Source: a virus. From it: a stretch of 29,722 bases of DNA. Under the pieces are notes generated by a model. The model had not been told where the DNA came from, searched no databases, and saw nothing but the letters and a program-made list of their open reading frames with translations. The first letter of the stretch is position 1; each line of letters starts with the position of its first letter. This document shows, one piece after another, positions 1 to 7,012 of the stretch. The DNA is taken from positions 1 through 29,722 of the IMG/VR virus record IMGVR_UViG_3300036772_000079; one strand, written 5' to 3'. The position numbers and the translations under genes are program-made.

Positions 1-54
1 CAAAAAAAGAGCCTGGCTCCGTTTATTGAACGTGCTGAGAAGTTATGTAGTTAA
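1..54 (+). CDS. Possible 3' end of a host gene (partial)
   Basis: Frame 1 is open from the window edge to a TAA at 52-54 (17 codons, ending ERAEKLCS). A strong hairpin terminator begins 27 bases later, as expected after a real gene. It does not match the C-terminus of E. coli PphA, the gene next to sdsR in that species, as I remember it. Too short to identify; it may be chance. Confidence 0.3.
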   Translation, partial: QKKSLAPFIERAEKLCS

Positions 55-80
55 AAACGCTAAGCTGTTAATTCATAATA

Positions 81-119
81 AAAAACCGCAATATCCGTAG
101 CCCGGGCATTGCGGTTTTT
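81..119. terminator. Bidirectional intrinsic terminator left of SdsR
   Basis: A 12-bp perfect stem (81-92 with 108-119) is flanked by an A-run on the left and a T-run on the right, so it can end transcripts from either side. In E. coli the antisense RNA RyeA (SraC) covers all of SdsR and ends on this side, so this is the likely 3' end of RyeA-type transcripts. It may also end the host gene whose stop is at 54. Confidence 0.8.
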
Positions 120-193
120 TGCTAAAACATCACCTGTAACGCGGTTTTTTTCCGAACACTTTTGCGCCGGACTGGAAAACCTGCGCCGGTAAT

Positions 194-200
194 CTATTCT
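194..200 (+). promoter_or_regulatory. Sigma-S type -10 element of sdsR
   Basis: CTATTCT ends six bases before the SdsR start at 207. The C just upstream of the TATTCT hexamer is the feature preferred by sigma-S. There is no good -35 hexamer, consistent with the known sigma-S dependence of sdsR. Confidence 0.7.
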
Positions 201-206
201 TAGAAG

Positions 207-310
207 GCAAGGTGATGTCTGCCTGCATTAATGCCAACTTTTAGCGCACGGCTCTCTCCCAAGAGCCATTTCCCTGGACCGAATATAGGAATCGTATTCG
301 GTCTTTTTTT
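207..310 (+). ncRNA. sdsR: SdsR (RyeB) small regulatory RNA
   Basis: The core, with CTGCATTAATGCCAACTTTT, the GCTCTCTCCCAAGAGC hairpin and a long GACCGAATA/TATTCGGTC terminator hairpin (277-285 with 295-303) followed by seven T, is nearly identical to the sRNA known as SdsR or RyeB in E. coli and Salmonella. Known role: a sigma-S-dependent, Hfq-binding trans-acting RNA of stationary phase that represses several mRNAs. The 5' end is set at G207, six bases after a -10 element. The gene is intact up to its terminator; the prophage starts immediately after it. A few bases in the first 25 nt differ from the E. coli form, which argues against E. coli or Salmonella as host. Confidence 0.93.
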
Positions 311-402
311 ATCCGCTGTTTAAAAACAGCGACTTATAATCAATTCAGTTACTTACCGCACATCCTGTTGCACTCCATTACACCCAATATGATGCTCTGT
401 AG
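277..402. other. attL: Presumed attL region: SdsR 3' end to integrase stop
   Basis: Host sequence (SdsR terminator) and phage sequence (integrase stop at 403) meet here. The ryeA/ryeB locus is a documented insertion hot spot in Salmonella. The core is probably within the SdsR terminator, about 277-310, because SdsR is reconstituted intact. The exact core cannot be defined without attR, which is outside the window. A small palindrome (GCTGTT-TAAA-AACAGC, 315-330) lies just inside the phage side. Confidence 0.55.
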
Positions 403-1440
403 TCACTTTGTGGACGCCCCGCCAAGCTTACTGAGCGGGTTTAATATAAGCGCATCCTCAAGATGATCAGGTGCAAAATGGGCATAACGCATCGTAACTC
501 GAATATCAGAATGCCCCAAAATTCTTTGCAGGACAATAATATTCCCGCCCCCCATCATAAAATGACTGGCAAATGTATGCCTAAGTACATGACTCATTTG
601 ACCTTCTGGTAATATCAGTCCCGCAATTTTTATAACACGGTAAAACTGGCGATAACATTGTTCGAAAGGCTTGCCGTCACGGTCGATAAGTTGCTTATAT
701 AATTCGTCAGATATTGGAACTGTTCGGTTCTTTTTGCCCTTCGTGTTTACGAAAGTAATCTTATTAGGCGAGAGTTGGGATTTCTTAAGATTTGCTGCTT
801 CGCTCCACCGTGCTCCAGTGGACAGGCAGATTTTAACAATCAGTGTTAATTCAGGATTTCCATGCCCACGGCATGCCCCCATTAACTTCTGCACTTCATC
901 ATCCGTCAGCCAGGACATCTCTTTTTCAGGCTCATCAAATTCACGAATATTCTTGAGTGGGTTAGCGTAGTTAACCTCACCAAGTCGGGTTAATTCATTA
1001 AACACTGCTCGTAGAAAGGCATGTTCACAGTTCACCGTTCCGATGGAAACCTTGAGTGATTTTTCACTGGTTTTATAGCCGTTAGCAATCTGGCCGGTGA
1101 GTCGTCTATCCCGGTAATGTGCCCAATCTTTGGCGGTGATTTGTGAGGCTACGGGATCACCAAGGCCATTGCAGATAATATGCAGCTTTCCTAAGCGGCC
1201 TTTCTTATCACTCAGAGAACAACCGTGTAGCTTGTACCATAACTCGATGAGTTCGCTCAGGTGGCGACGATCATCTTTCTCCGCCAGCCAGGGCTTTTGT
1301 TTCGTCTGTTCGAGTTGATAACTTTCATAGGCAAGAGCTTCGCCTTTAGTGGAAAACTTCTTTCTAATGCGCTTACTTCCTCGCCCGTCTGTATAGACAT
1401 CGCAAAGCCATTGGCCATCAGCTTGCTTGCGTACGGTCAT
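403..1440 (-). CDS. int: P2-type tyrosine recombinase (integrase)
   Basis: 345 aa; catalyses integration and excision at attP/attB. The N-terminal residues 1-60 form the arm-binding region typical of P2 Int (GSKRIRKKFSTKGEA). The core-binding domain covers about 60-170 and the catalytic domain 175-330. All catalytic residues are visible: R211 (STGARWSEA), K234 (NTKGKK), H284 and R287 (SHVLRHTF), H310 (LGHSD) and nucleophile Y319 (MRYAHF). Unusually, it lies between attL and ogr and reads leftward towards the host. In P2 and 186, int is next to the repressor and at the opposite prophage end from ogr. Its promoter overlaps a LexA box. Start at 1440 is preceded by a modest GCGAGA Shine-Dalgarno. 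Confidence 0.96.
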   Translation of the reverse strand: MTVRKQADGQWLCDVYTDGRGSKRIRKKFSTKGEALAYESYQLEQTKQKPWLAEKDDRRHLSELIELWYKLHGCSLSDKKGRLGKLHIICNGLGDPVASQITAKDWAHYRDRRLTGQIANGYKTSEKSLKVSIGTVNCEHAFLRAVFNELTRLGEVNYANPLKNIREFDEPEKEMSWLTDDEVQKLMGACRGHGNPELTLIVKICLSTGARWSEAANLKKSQLSPNKITFVNTKGKKNRTVPISDELYKQLIDRDGKPFEQCYRQFYRVIKIAGLILPEGQMSHVLRHTFASHFMMGGGNIIVLQRILGHSDIRVTMRYAHFAPDHLEDALILNPLSKLGGASTK

Positions 1441-1469
1441 GTGAGAATCTCGCTAAATCAAATGGTTAA

Positions 1470-1498
1470 AAAATACTGTATATTTAAACAGTATTCAA
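1470..1498 (-). promoter_or_regulatory. SOS-controlled int promoter with LexA box
   Basis: On the minus strand TTGAAT (1498-1493) and TATTTT (1475-1470) are 17 bp apart, a good sigma-70 arrangement. The spacer is filled by TACTGTATATTTAAACAGTA (plus strand 1474-1493), which fits the LexA consensus CTGT-N8-ACAG with matching outer TA bases. Bound LexA would block polymerase directly. The int start codon lies 30 bp downstream. Confidence 0.85.
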
Positions 1499-1572
1499 TG
1501 TTTGATTTTGCAAACTCATACATTCAAATGCTAATGGAAAGGCGTATCTTCATTGGGAGAAGGGAAAGCGGA

Positions 1573-1602
1573 TATAAAAAAACCTGCTTTCGCAGGCCTT
1601 TT
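1573..1602 (-). terminator. Terminator of the D-ogr late operon
   Basis: On the minus strand CCTGC-GAAA-GCAGG is followed by seven T (stem 1583-1587 with 1592-1596). It directly follows the ogr stop at 1604-1606. It separates late transcription from int, so int depends on its own promoter. Confidence 0.85.
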
Positions 1603-1603
1603 T

Positions 1604-1822
1604 CTACATCCAGAGCTGTTGTTGTTTATAGCGGTTAGGGTGGGGCGGTGCGGGTTCAACTTCGCCAGGCTTTACGATGTATCGCGCAAGAGACTCATGG
1701 GTGACAAAAGTGCATCCACAGTTGATATTCTGGCACTGGTGGTAGCGCTCCTTTGTTTCGATACTCAAATATCTACTGGATCGCGCGTGGGCAGCGTCCT
1801 GACATAACGGGCAATGCATCAT
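1604..1822 (-). CDS. ogr: Late transcription activator Ogr
   Basis: 72 aa zinc-binding activator of P2 late promoters, which contacts the alpha subunit of host RNA polymerase. The four zinc-ligand cysteines are C4, C7, C30 and C35 (CPLC...CQNINC), the Ogr/Delta spacing, and KERYHQCQN and YIVKPGEV are close to P2 Ogr. Starts at 1822 after a strong AGGGGG Shine-Dalgarno. It sits just after D, as in P2. Sites fitting its recognition pattern occur before FI and before O in this window. By family knowledge, satellite P4 can exploit such helpers through its Delta protein. Confidence 0.96.
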   Translation of the reverse strand: MMHCPLCQDAAHARSSRYLSIETKERYHQCQNINCGCTFVTHESLARYIVKPGEVEPAPPHPNRYKQQQLWM

Positions 1823-1904
1823 GATTTATTTCCCCCTCTCGCTCATCATTGGGGAATGATAAACTCAAGAGTTGCATTTGCAAGTTATTGTTTGCAAATT
1901 ACAC
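1823..1904 (-). promoter_or_regulatory. Intergenic region D-ogr, likely ogr promoter
   Basis: An AT-rich 82-bp gap separates the D stop from the ogr start. It holds two direct copies of TTTGCAA (1877-1883 and 1891-1897), 14 bp apart, which could be a control site. In P2, ogr has its own promoter in this gap. I cannot place the -10 and -35 with confidence. Confidence 0.4.
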
Positions 1905-3059
1905 TTAATCAAGTTCATAACTCACATCATTTAATCTTACCTCAAGCTCAAGCGACGTCGTGAAGCCGCTATTACTGAGAGAGTGCATAACCTTAGTGAT
2001 GGTCCACGCTTGCTCGTCTATCACGCGCTTAAAGCCTGTGACCGTGACCGGTGTTTCCGGGTAGAGATCTGCGCGCCCCATGGCGAGACTAATCGAAAAC
2101 TCCGCCACCCCGCGTTGTAGTTTGTCCCATTTAGCCTGAGCCGCGCGCATCGCCTGCGCTTTGCTGGCGTAAATGGTGGTCAGCGCAAACACATTATCTT
2201 CCTCACCGACCATGTACTCACCCTCGCGTGATTCCTTTTCCTTTGGAGCGGCCCTGGCTTTTACCGGCTGCGCTTTCGGGTGCTGGAGGGCGCGCAGATT
2301 CTGCGGCTTCGCCTTACGCTTGAGTTTGACCTGCTGCTTTTGTTCTTTCGGCTCTCTGGTATGCAGCCATTTCACCGTGACGCCGGTGTACGCGCCCCGG
2401 TCGGCAATCGCAAACTGATGACGGTCACCATCGCGGCGCTCGAGGGTCATCTGTGGAATGGGTTTGCCGCTGGCCGTCACTGCGGCACCCGCTTTCAGGA
2501 ACAGCAATTTCCCCGCCTTGACCGACACCTCCGCCCCGTTGCGTTCCGCCAGCCGGGTGAGAAATTTCGCGTCGGACTCTTGCGACTGGTCAATATGCGG
2601 GATAGCAATCGAGGCAAACAGCGGCGCGACACTGGCCGTCAGCTTGTTACGGCTGGCAATGGTGTTGAGGATTTCACCGAGGGTGGTGTCGTGATACGAC
2701 GTTTCACGACGTGAGTTGAGTGTGCCGCGAAAATCCGCACTGCGCGCCCGGATAGTCAGCGTGTCCGGTGCGCCCCGGTGCTCAATTTCATCCACCGTGA
2801 ATTGTCCTTTACCGAGTAATGCCGAGCCCTGCCAGCCGAGGAACAGCGACAGCACTGCGCCGCGCACCGGCAATTCAATCAGGCCGTCAGTGTCATCGAG
2901 TTCGATATCGAGCTGGTCAGCCTCAAAACCGCGGTTATCTGCGAGGCTGAGACTAATCAACCGCTCACTGATATTGCGGGTGATATCCTGATTATTGAGT
3001 GTCAGCATAAACGCCGGGGCCAGCGTTGCCCCTGCATCCAGTGTCATTCCGGTCAGCAT
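1905..3059 (-). CDS. D: Tail hub protein gpD (late control protein D)
   Basis: 384 aa, near the P2 gpD length. This is the baseplate/tail hub protein of contractile P2-like tails, related to T4 gp27, sitting between tail tube and spike. Family features seen include the start region LTPAFMLTLNNQDIT-like, LTIRARSADF and a C-terminus with VTVTGFKRVID and TTSLELEVRL. A lysine/arginine-rich stretch lies around residues 235-275 (KLKRKAKPQ). Its start codon overlaps the U stop by one base (TAATG), so the two are translationally coupled. Last but one gene of the F-D operon, before ogr. Confidence 0.94.
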   Translation of the reverse strand: MLTGMTLDAGATLAPAFMLTLNNQDITRNISERLISLSLADNRGFEADQLDIELDDTDGLIELPVRGAVLSLFLGWQGSALLGKGQFTVDEIEHRGAPDTLTIRARSADFRGTLNSRRETSYHDTTLGEILNTIASRNKLTASVAPLFASIAIPHIDQSQESDAKFLTRLAERNGAEVSVKAGKLLFLKAGAAVTASGKPIPQMTLERRDGDRHQFAIADRGAYTGVTVKWLHTREPKEQKQQVKLKRKAKPQNLRALQHPKAQPVKARAAPKEKESREGEYMVGEEDNVFALTTIYASKAQAMRAAQAKWDKLQRGVAEFSISLAMGRADLYPETPVTVTGFKRVIDEQAWTITKVMHSLSNSGFTTSLELEVRLNDVSYELD

Positions 3060-3520
3060 TAAAATAACCCTCCGACTTTGCTCTGCACGTTTCCGACCAG
3101 GCTGTCGGCCTGTTTCTGAATATCGCCAAACATCGCCGTCAGGGACTCATCCACGCGCGTGAGGTTGACCGTAAAGTCAATTTTTCGCGCCGAGCCATCG
3201 GCAAAAAACTCGCTGTAGGTCTCGCTCACCGAATTAATCACAAACATGCCGTAAATCGTGCCGCTGCCATCAAGTAGGGGCCAGGCACGCCCCTCATCGG
3301 CCATCAGGTTGAGTGCGAGCAGTGACAACTTCCCGCCGGTGATTTCCGGCAGCAGGCTTCCGGTGAGGGCGATTTTTTCCTCATTAACGCCGAGAAACTG
3401 CATCGCCGGTCGCTGGCCGACGCGACTGTTCGACGGCCAGCGGTAATCCACATCCCGTTGCAGGCTCTGAAAGGGAAGCGTCTGTAACTGAAAAACAAAC
3501 ATGCCGAGGGCAAGCATCAT
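3059..3520 (-). CDS. U: Tail protein gpU
   Basis: 153 aa. P2 gpU is a tail completion or terminator protein needed for tail assembly. The opening (MMLALGMFVF), DYRWPSNSRVG, LTGGKL-like and EGRAWPLLDGSGTIYGM segments are strongly P2 gpU-like. It lies between tape measure T and hub D, the conserved order. A short two-methionine start leaves 3520 or 3517 as alternatives. Confidence 0.94.
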   Translation of the reverse strand: MMLALGMFVFQLQTLPFQSLQRDVDYRWPSNSRVGQRPAMQFLGVNEEKIALTGSLLPEITGGKLSLLALNLMADEGRAWPLLDGSGTIYGMFVINSVSETYSEFFADGSARKIDFTVNLTRVDESLTAMFGDIQKQADSLVGNVQSKVGGLF

Positions 3521-3532
3521 CGTGATTTCTCC

Positions 3533-5968
3533 TTAGTCGTGCATCATGCTGGCGCGCTGTCTGGCACGTTTCTCACGCTCGTATTTTTCCAGACTGTCAC
3601 GGAGCTGGCGGTCAAGCTCACCGCCGTTCTGTACACCACCCCCGATGGCAATGTGATACTCGTTGCGGCTCTGATCCGTATAGCTTTTACCGGCACTCGC
3701 CGTGACCGGCTGATAACTGCCGGTCAGTAACCCACCGGACGGGGAATAGCCGCCACCATTGGCGTATGCATTCACCTTTTCGGCTTTTGCATCAAGCTGG
3801 CCGGACTCCTGATTAATAAGACCGAGCTTTTCCAGCACGTAATCAATCCCGCTGCGCAGTGCGGTGACTGGTGCCAGCGCGAGTTTGAAGGCTCCGGCCA
3901 GCGCCTGACCGACGGCAACGCCGGAATCTTTCCAGGCATCGAGCGTATCTTTGCTGGCTTTCACCGGTGCAATCAGCTCAGTGAACCACTGCCACACCGC
4001 CCGGAGCTTCTGCACCGCCACGTCAAATAGCGGGATAAACGGGGCGAACATCTCCCCGACCGGCGCAAAGGCGGCGCTAATTCCCTCGACCACACCGGAG
4101 AAAAATGTGCCCAGCGGCTCCCAGTATTTACGGATCATCAATGCACCGCCGACGATAAGCGCGCCCACCGCAACAATCGGCCAGGTAAGCGCGCCGAGTA
4201 CCGTCATAATCGCACCACCGGCCACGGTAAACGCGGTGCCGAGCAGACCGGCAGCGGCAATCATGGCATTCACCCCGGCAATCACCGGCCACGCCACCAG
4301 ACCAATAGCGCCGACCATACCCACCACCGCCAGGGCCACGCCGCCAACCTTGAGCAGCGTCTGCGCGAGTCCTTTGTTCTGCACAATCCAGTGGTCAAGT
4401 TTGAGCACATACGTTGTGGCAGTTTGCGTCAGCTTACGGAGCGAGGATTCCTGCTGGTCAAACAGGTCAGTCCCGACCGCCTCATACGCCGACTGAAACT
4501 CTTTGAAGTCGCCGCCGAGGTTATCCTGCATCACCTTGACCAGTTCGGCAGTTTTGCCGTCCGAGGCTTTAAAGGTGGCGGTGAGTTTGTCGAGTTTGCC
4601 GGTCATGGCATCGGTCATCAGCACAGCAGCGGCGGAGCTGGCTTCCTCACCAAAAATGACTTTCATGTACTCGGCGCGCTGTGTGTCACCGAGCTTGTTT
4701 TTCTCAAAGCTGCCCTGCATTTCTTTGAGGATGGTAAACAGCGGGCGCATATTGCCCTTACTGTCTGCATTCCTGACACCCAACTCGCCGAGCGCCGCCT
4801 TCGCCTGGCCGACTGGTGCCTGCAACCGACTGATCACCGCGCGGCTTCCCGTCCCCGCCATTGAGCCGGTGATTTTCGCATCATGCAGCGCACCCGCCAT
4901 CGCGGAAGTTTCTTCGATACTGATCCCGGCGTTTTTCGCCACCGGTGCGACATAGGTGAGTGCATCACTCAGCCCGTTAAAATCGGCAGCGGTTTTGTTC
5001 ATCGTGGTCGACAGCACATCACCAATGTGCGCGACTTTGTCGTTTGACAGCTGGAAAGCCGAGCGCATCCCCATCAGCAACGCGGCGTTTTCTTCCATCG
5101 TGCGCTGGTTAGCAAGCGCCATATTCAGCGTGACCGGTGTCGCGGCCTGAATGGCGGCACTGTCGCCACCGGCTTTGGCGATAATAATCTGCGCACCGGC
5201 GGCGTCATCGGCTGAGGCCGCCGTGTTGTCACCGAGCTGGCGCGCCTGTTTACGCAGGGCGTCCATTTCGGGTGAGGTTTTTTCCACCCCGAGCACCGCC
5301 TGCAACTCAGAATTTTTCTGCGCAAAGTCATAGCCCGGTTTCAGTATGCCCACGCCAGCCGCCACACCGGCGGTTGCCATGCCAACACCGGCGGCACCGA
5401 CCGCGCCCGCTGTTCCGGCCAGCTCCTTACCGGCCTGATAACGGTTTTTTACCGCGTTGAGTTTTGCCTGTTTTACGCTGACCTGCTCCAGTGCCAGCTT
5501 CTGCCGGTTAAGCTGATTCGTGGTTTCACTGATACGGCCTTTCAGGCTCTTTTCATCGCGGGTGAGGTTGCGGGTATTAATCCCGGCCTGCCCGAGTTCA
5601 CGCTGCTGGCGCTTCACCGATTCGGTGAGGCTGTTAACTTTGCTCTGCAATCCGTCTGCCGCTGCCTTTGCCGCCGTCAGCGCTTTCGCCTGTTCGCGCG
5701 TCGGGCGTTCGGTGTTTTTAAACTGCGTGGCAAGCGCTTCGGCTTCGGCCTTTGCTTTCTGCAGTGACTGCCCGGTGACGGCCAGCTGCGCGCTGGTTTT
5801 ACGAAAGCCCTCAATGCGTGATGCCTGGCCGTTTAATTCCTTGAGGGTTTTCTGGGTGTTACGAATATCTCCCGACAGCGTTTTGCTCGCGGTCTGGATG
5901 TGTTTAAACGGGCGCGTCGCCTGGTCAACGGCTTTCAACAGCACTTCGATTCTGACGTTATTACTCAT
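3533..5968 (-). CDS. T: Tail tape measure protein gpT
   Basis: 811 aa, close to P2 gpT. It sets tail length and passes into the cell during DNA entry. Residues 1-180 are predicted coiled coil, rich in Q, K, E and A (TQKTLKELNGQ, LNRQKLALEQVSVK). Residues about 180-215 are a Gly/Ala hydrophobic segment. A tape-measure core domain covers about 225-460 (GMRSAFQLSN, ALHDAKITGSMAGTGSRAVI). Several hydrophobic segments follow at about 540-615. The start overlaps the end of the E' frame, which couples it to the frameshift product. The chaperones encoded just upstream (E and E+E') are expected to coat this protein. Confidence 0.96.
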   Translation of the reverse strand: MSNNVRIEVLLKAVDQATRPFKHIQTASKTLSGDIRNTQKTLKELNGQASRIEGFRKTSAQLAVTGQSLQKAKAEAEALATQFKNTERPTREQAKALTAAKAAADGLQSKVNSLTESVKRQQRELGQAGINTRNLTRDEKSLKGRISETTNQLNRQKLALEQVSVKQAKLNAVKNRYQAGKELAGTAGAVGAAGVGMATAGVAAGVGILKPGYDFAQKNSELQAVLGVEKTSPEMDALRKQARQLGDNTAASADDAAGAQIIIAKAGGDSAAIQAATPVTLNMALANQRTMEENAALLMGMRSAFQLSNDKVAHIGDVLSTTMNKTAADFNGLSDALTYVAPVAKNAGISIEETSAMAGALHDAKITGSMAGTGSRAVISRLQAPVGQAKAALGELGVRNADSKGNMRPLFTILKEMQGSFEKNKLGDTQRAEYMKVIFGEEASSAAAVLMTDAMTGKLDKLTATFKASDGKTAELVKVMQDNLGGDFKEFQSAYEAVGTDLFDQQESSLRKLTQTATTYVLKLDHWIVQNKGLAQTLLKVGGVALAVVGMVGAIGLVAWPVIAGVNAMIAAAGLLGTAFTVAGGAIMTVLGALTWPIVAVGALIVGGALMIRKYWEPLGTFFSGVVEGISAAFAPVGEMFAPFIPLFDVAVQKLRAVWQWFTELIAPVKASKDTLDAWKDSGVAVGQALAGAFKLALAPVTALRSGIDYVLEKLGLINQESGQLDAKAEKVNAYANGGGYSPSGGLLTGSYQPVTASAGKSYTDQSRNEYHIAIGGGVQNGGELDRQLRDSLEKYEREKRARQRASMMHD

Positions 5969-6140
5969 AAGAGTTCCCGCTTCGCTGGAGCGCCTTTTCG
6001 CGCCACAGGATGAGTTCGGTCAGGCTCATGAGATACAGTTCAGAGGGCGGCCAGTGAAATATCACCGCGATATCCGCCATCAGGTCGTCAACCATCAGCC
6101 CCGACGGAAAGGTTAAACCGCCGGATCCGGTGCCAAAAAA
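5961..6140 (-). CDS. E': gpE' extension made by -1 frameshift (E+E' fusion)
   Basis: The slippery heptamer T-TTT-TTG lies at 6140-6134 in the E frame (GGT TTT TTG). After a -1 shift at codon 95 the frame stays open for 57 codons to a TAA at 5963-5961, giving a 152-aa E+E' protein. Its tail includes MVDDLMADIAVIFHWPPSEL and LTELILWREKAL, as in the P2 extension. The frame has no start of its own and ends inside the T start. Known role: the two forms are tail assembly chaperones, like lambda gpG and gpGT. A GC-rich palindrome (CCGGATCCGG) follows the slip site and could stimulate shifting. Confidence 0.9.
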   Translation of the reverse strand, partial: FFGTGSGGLTFPSGLMVDDLMADIAVIFHWPPSELYLMSLTELILWREKALQRSGNSYE

Positions 6141-6418
6141 CCAATCACCTTCGCAGCAATACTCATCATGTCCGGCAGTTCCAGTGCGGCGACATCTGAC
6201 TCGGTCAGCGTCGGATAGGTCATGCGCGGCAGCACTTTAATCAGTGCGTTCACATCTGAACTTGCCACATCGGCGAGACTCACCCCACGCAGGGTGCCTG
6301 CCGTCGGCTTAATCAGGGTGATGGTTTCAATCACGATCTCCCCGCGTTGAACCGGTTTCACCAGGGTCACAATGTTCGGGTTATCAGAGGTGTTTTTGTA
6401 TTTTTTTGCGTTGCTCAT
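6113..6418 (-). CDS. E: Tail assembly chaperone gpE
   Basis: 101 aa, the unshifted product; P2 gpE is slightly shorter. VQRGEIVIETITLIKPTAG and LRGVSLADV...KVLPRMTYPTLTE are conserved P2 E segments. It is thought to bind the tape measure protein until the tail tube assembles. A GGAG Shine-Dalgarno lies 10 bases before the start. It lies between the tube gene FII and the tape measure gene T, the usual place for tail chaperones. Residues 94-95 (Phe-Leu) are coded by the slippery site. Confidence 0.94.
   Translation of the reverse strand: MSNAKKYKNTSDNPNIVTLVKPVQRGEIVIETITLIKPTAGTLRGVSLADVASSDVNALIKVLPRMTYPTLTESDVAALELPDMMSIAAKVIGFLAPDPAV
6134..6140 (-). promoter_or_regulatory. Programmed -1 ribosomal frameshift site
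   Basis: The minus strand reads T TTT TTG in the E reading frame, the same heptamer type used for E/E' in P2. The overlapping frame downstream is open for 57 codons and encodes the conserved extension. Confidence 0.9.
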
Positions 6419-6479
6419 GAGGTTTTACTCCGTGGATTTCACAAGGATTAACCGGCCAGCACACCTGACCGGGCAGTAA

Positions 6480-7001
6480 TCAGGACAGGCCGATATTGCG
6501 GCGGCGCTGTTCAAGACGGTCGATGCCGTTGACCTTCTCAATCATGTTGAGGGTGTCGATTTCAATCAGCTCTTTGCCGTTCATCGTCAGCTTGTAATAG
6601 GTGCACACCGTGGTGATTTTGGTCTCGGTGTCTTCACCCTGTTTGCTGTCGCCGCCGTCAAATTCTTTATGACGACCACGCACCACTACCTCGACGGCGG
6701 TTTCTTCTTCGGTATCGTCACGCTGATAGGAGCCTGCAAAGCGCAGCGGTACGCTGGAGGCACCCGGCAGCGCGTACTGCGCCCAGAGTTCTTCATCCGG
6801 GAAGCCGCCGAGCGTCCATTCAATCGTGAGCGCATCATCATCGAGACCAAAATCCACCTGCGCGGCACCGTTCATGCCGCCGCCGCGATAATTTTCCAGC
6901 TTGCGGGTGAGTTTCGGCAGCGTCACCGAGGACACCACGCCCATATAACTGAGGCCGTCGTTAAACAGGTTCAGTGATTTAAGTTTGCGGGGCATTGCCA
7001 T
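6480..7001 (-). CDS. FII: Major tail tube protein gpFII
   Basis: 173 aa, near P2 FII. It polymerises into the inner tube of the contractile tail. MPRKLKSLNLFNDGLSYMG at the N-terminus, LPKLTRKLENYRGGGMNG and the C-terminal MIEKVNGIDRLEQRRRNIG are hallmark segments. The start at 7001 has an AAGGAG Shine-Dalgarno eight bases upstream. It follows FI by 11 bp and is expressed from the same late promoter. Confidence 0.96.
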   Translation of the reverse strand: MAMPRKLKSLNLFNDGLSYMGVVSSVTLPKLTRKLENYRGGGMNGAAQVDFGLDDDALTIEWTLGGFPDEELWAQYALPGASSVPLRFAGSYQRDDTEEETAVEVVVRGRHKEFDGGDSKQGEDTETKITTVCTYYKLTMNGKELIEIDTLNMIEKVNGIDRLEQRRRNIGLS

Positions 7002-7012
7002 TTGAGTGCTCC

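Noticed and set aside
315-330. GCTGTTTAAAAACAGC as a third LexA box
   Set aside because: The CTGT and ACAG halves are separated by 6 bases, not 8, so it does not fit LexA; kept only as a small palindrome near attL.
671-1638. Plus-strand open frames opposite int
   Set aside because: They are antisense shadows of a well-supported integrase, with no ribosome sites or family resemblance.
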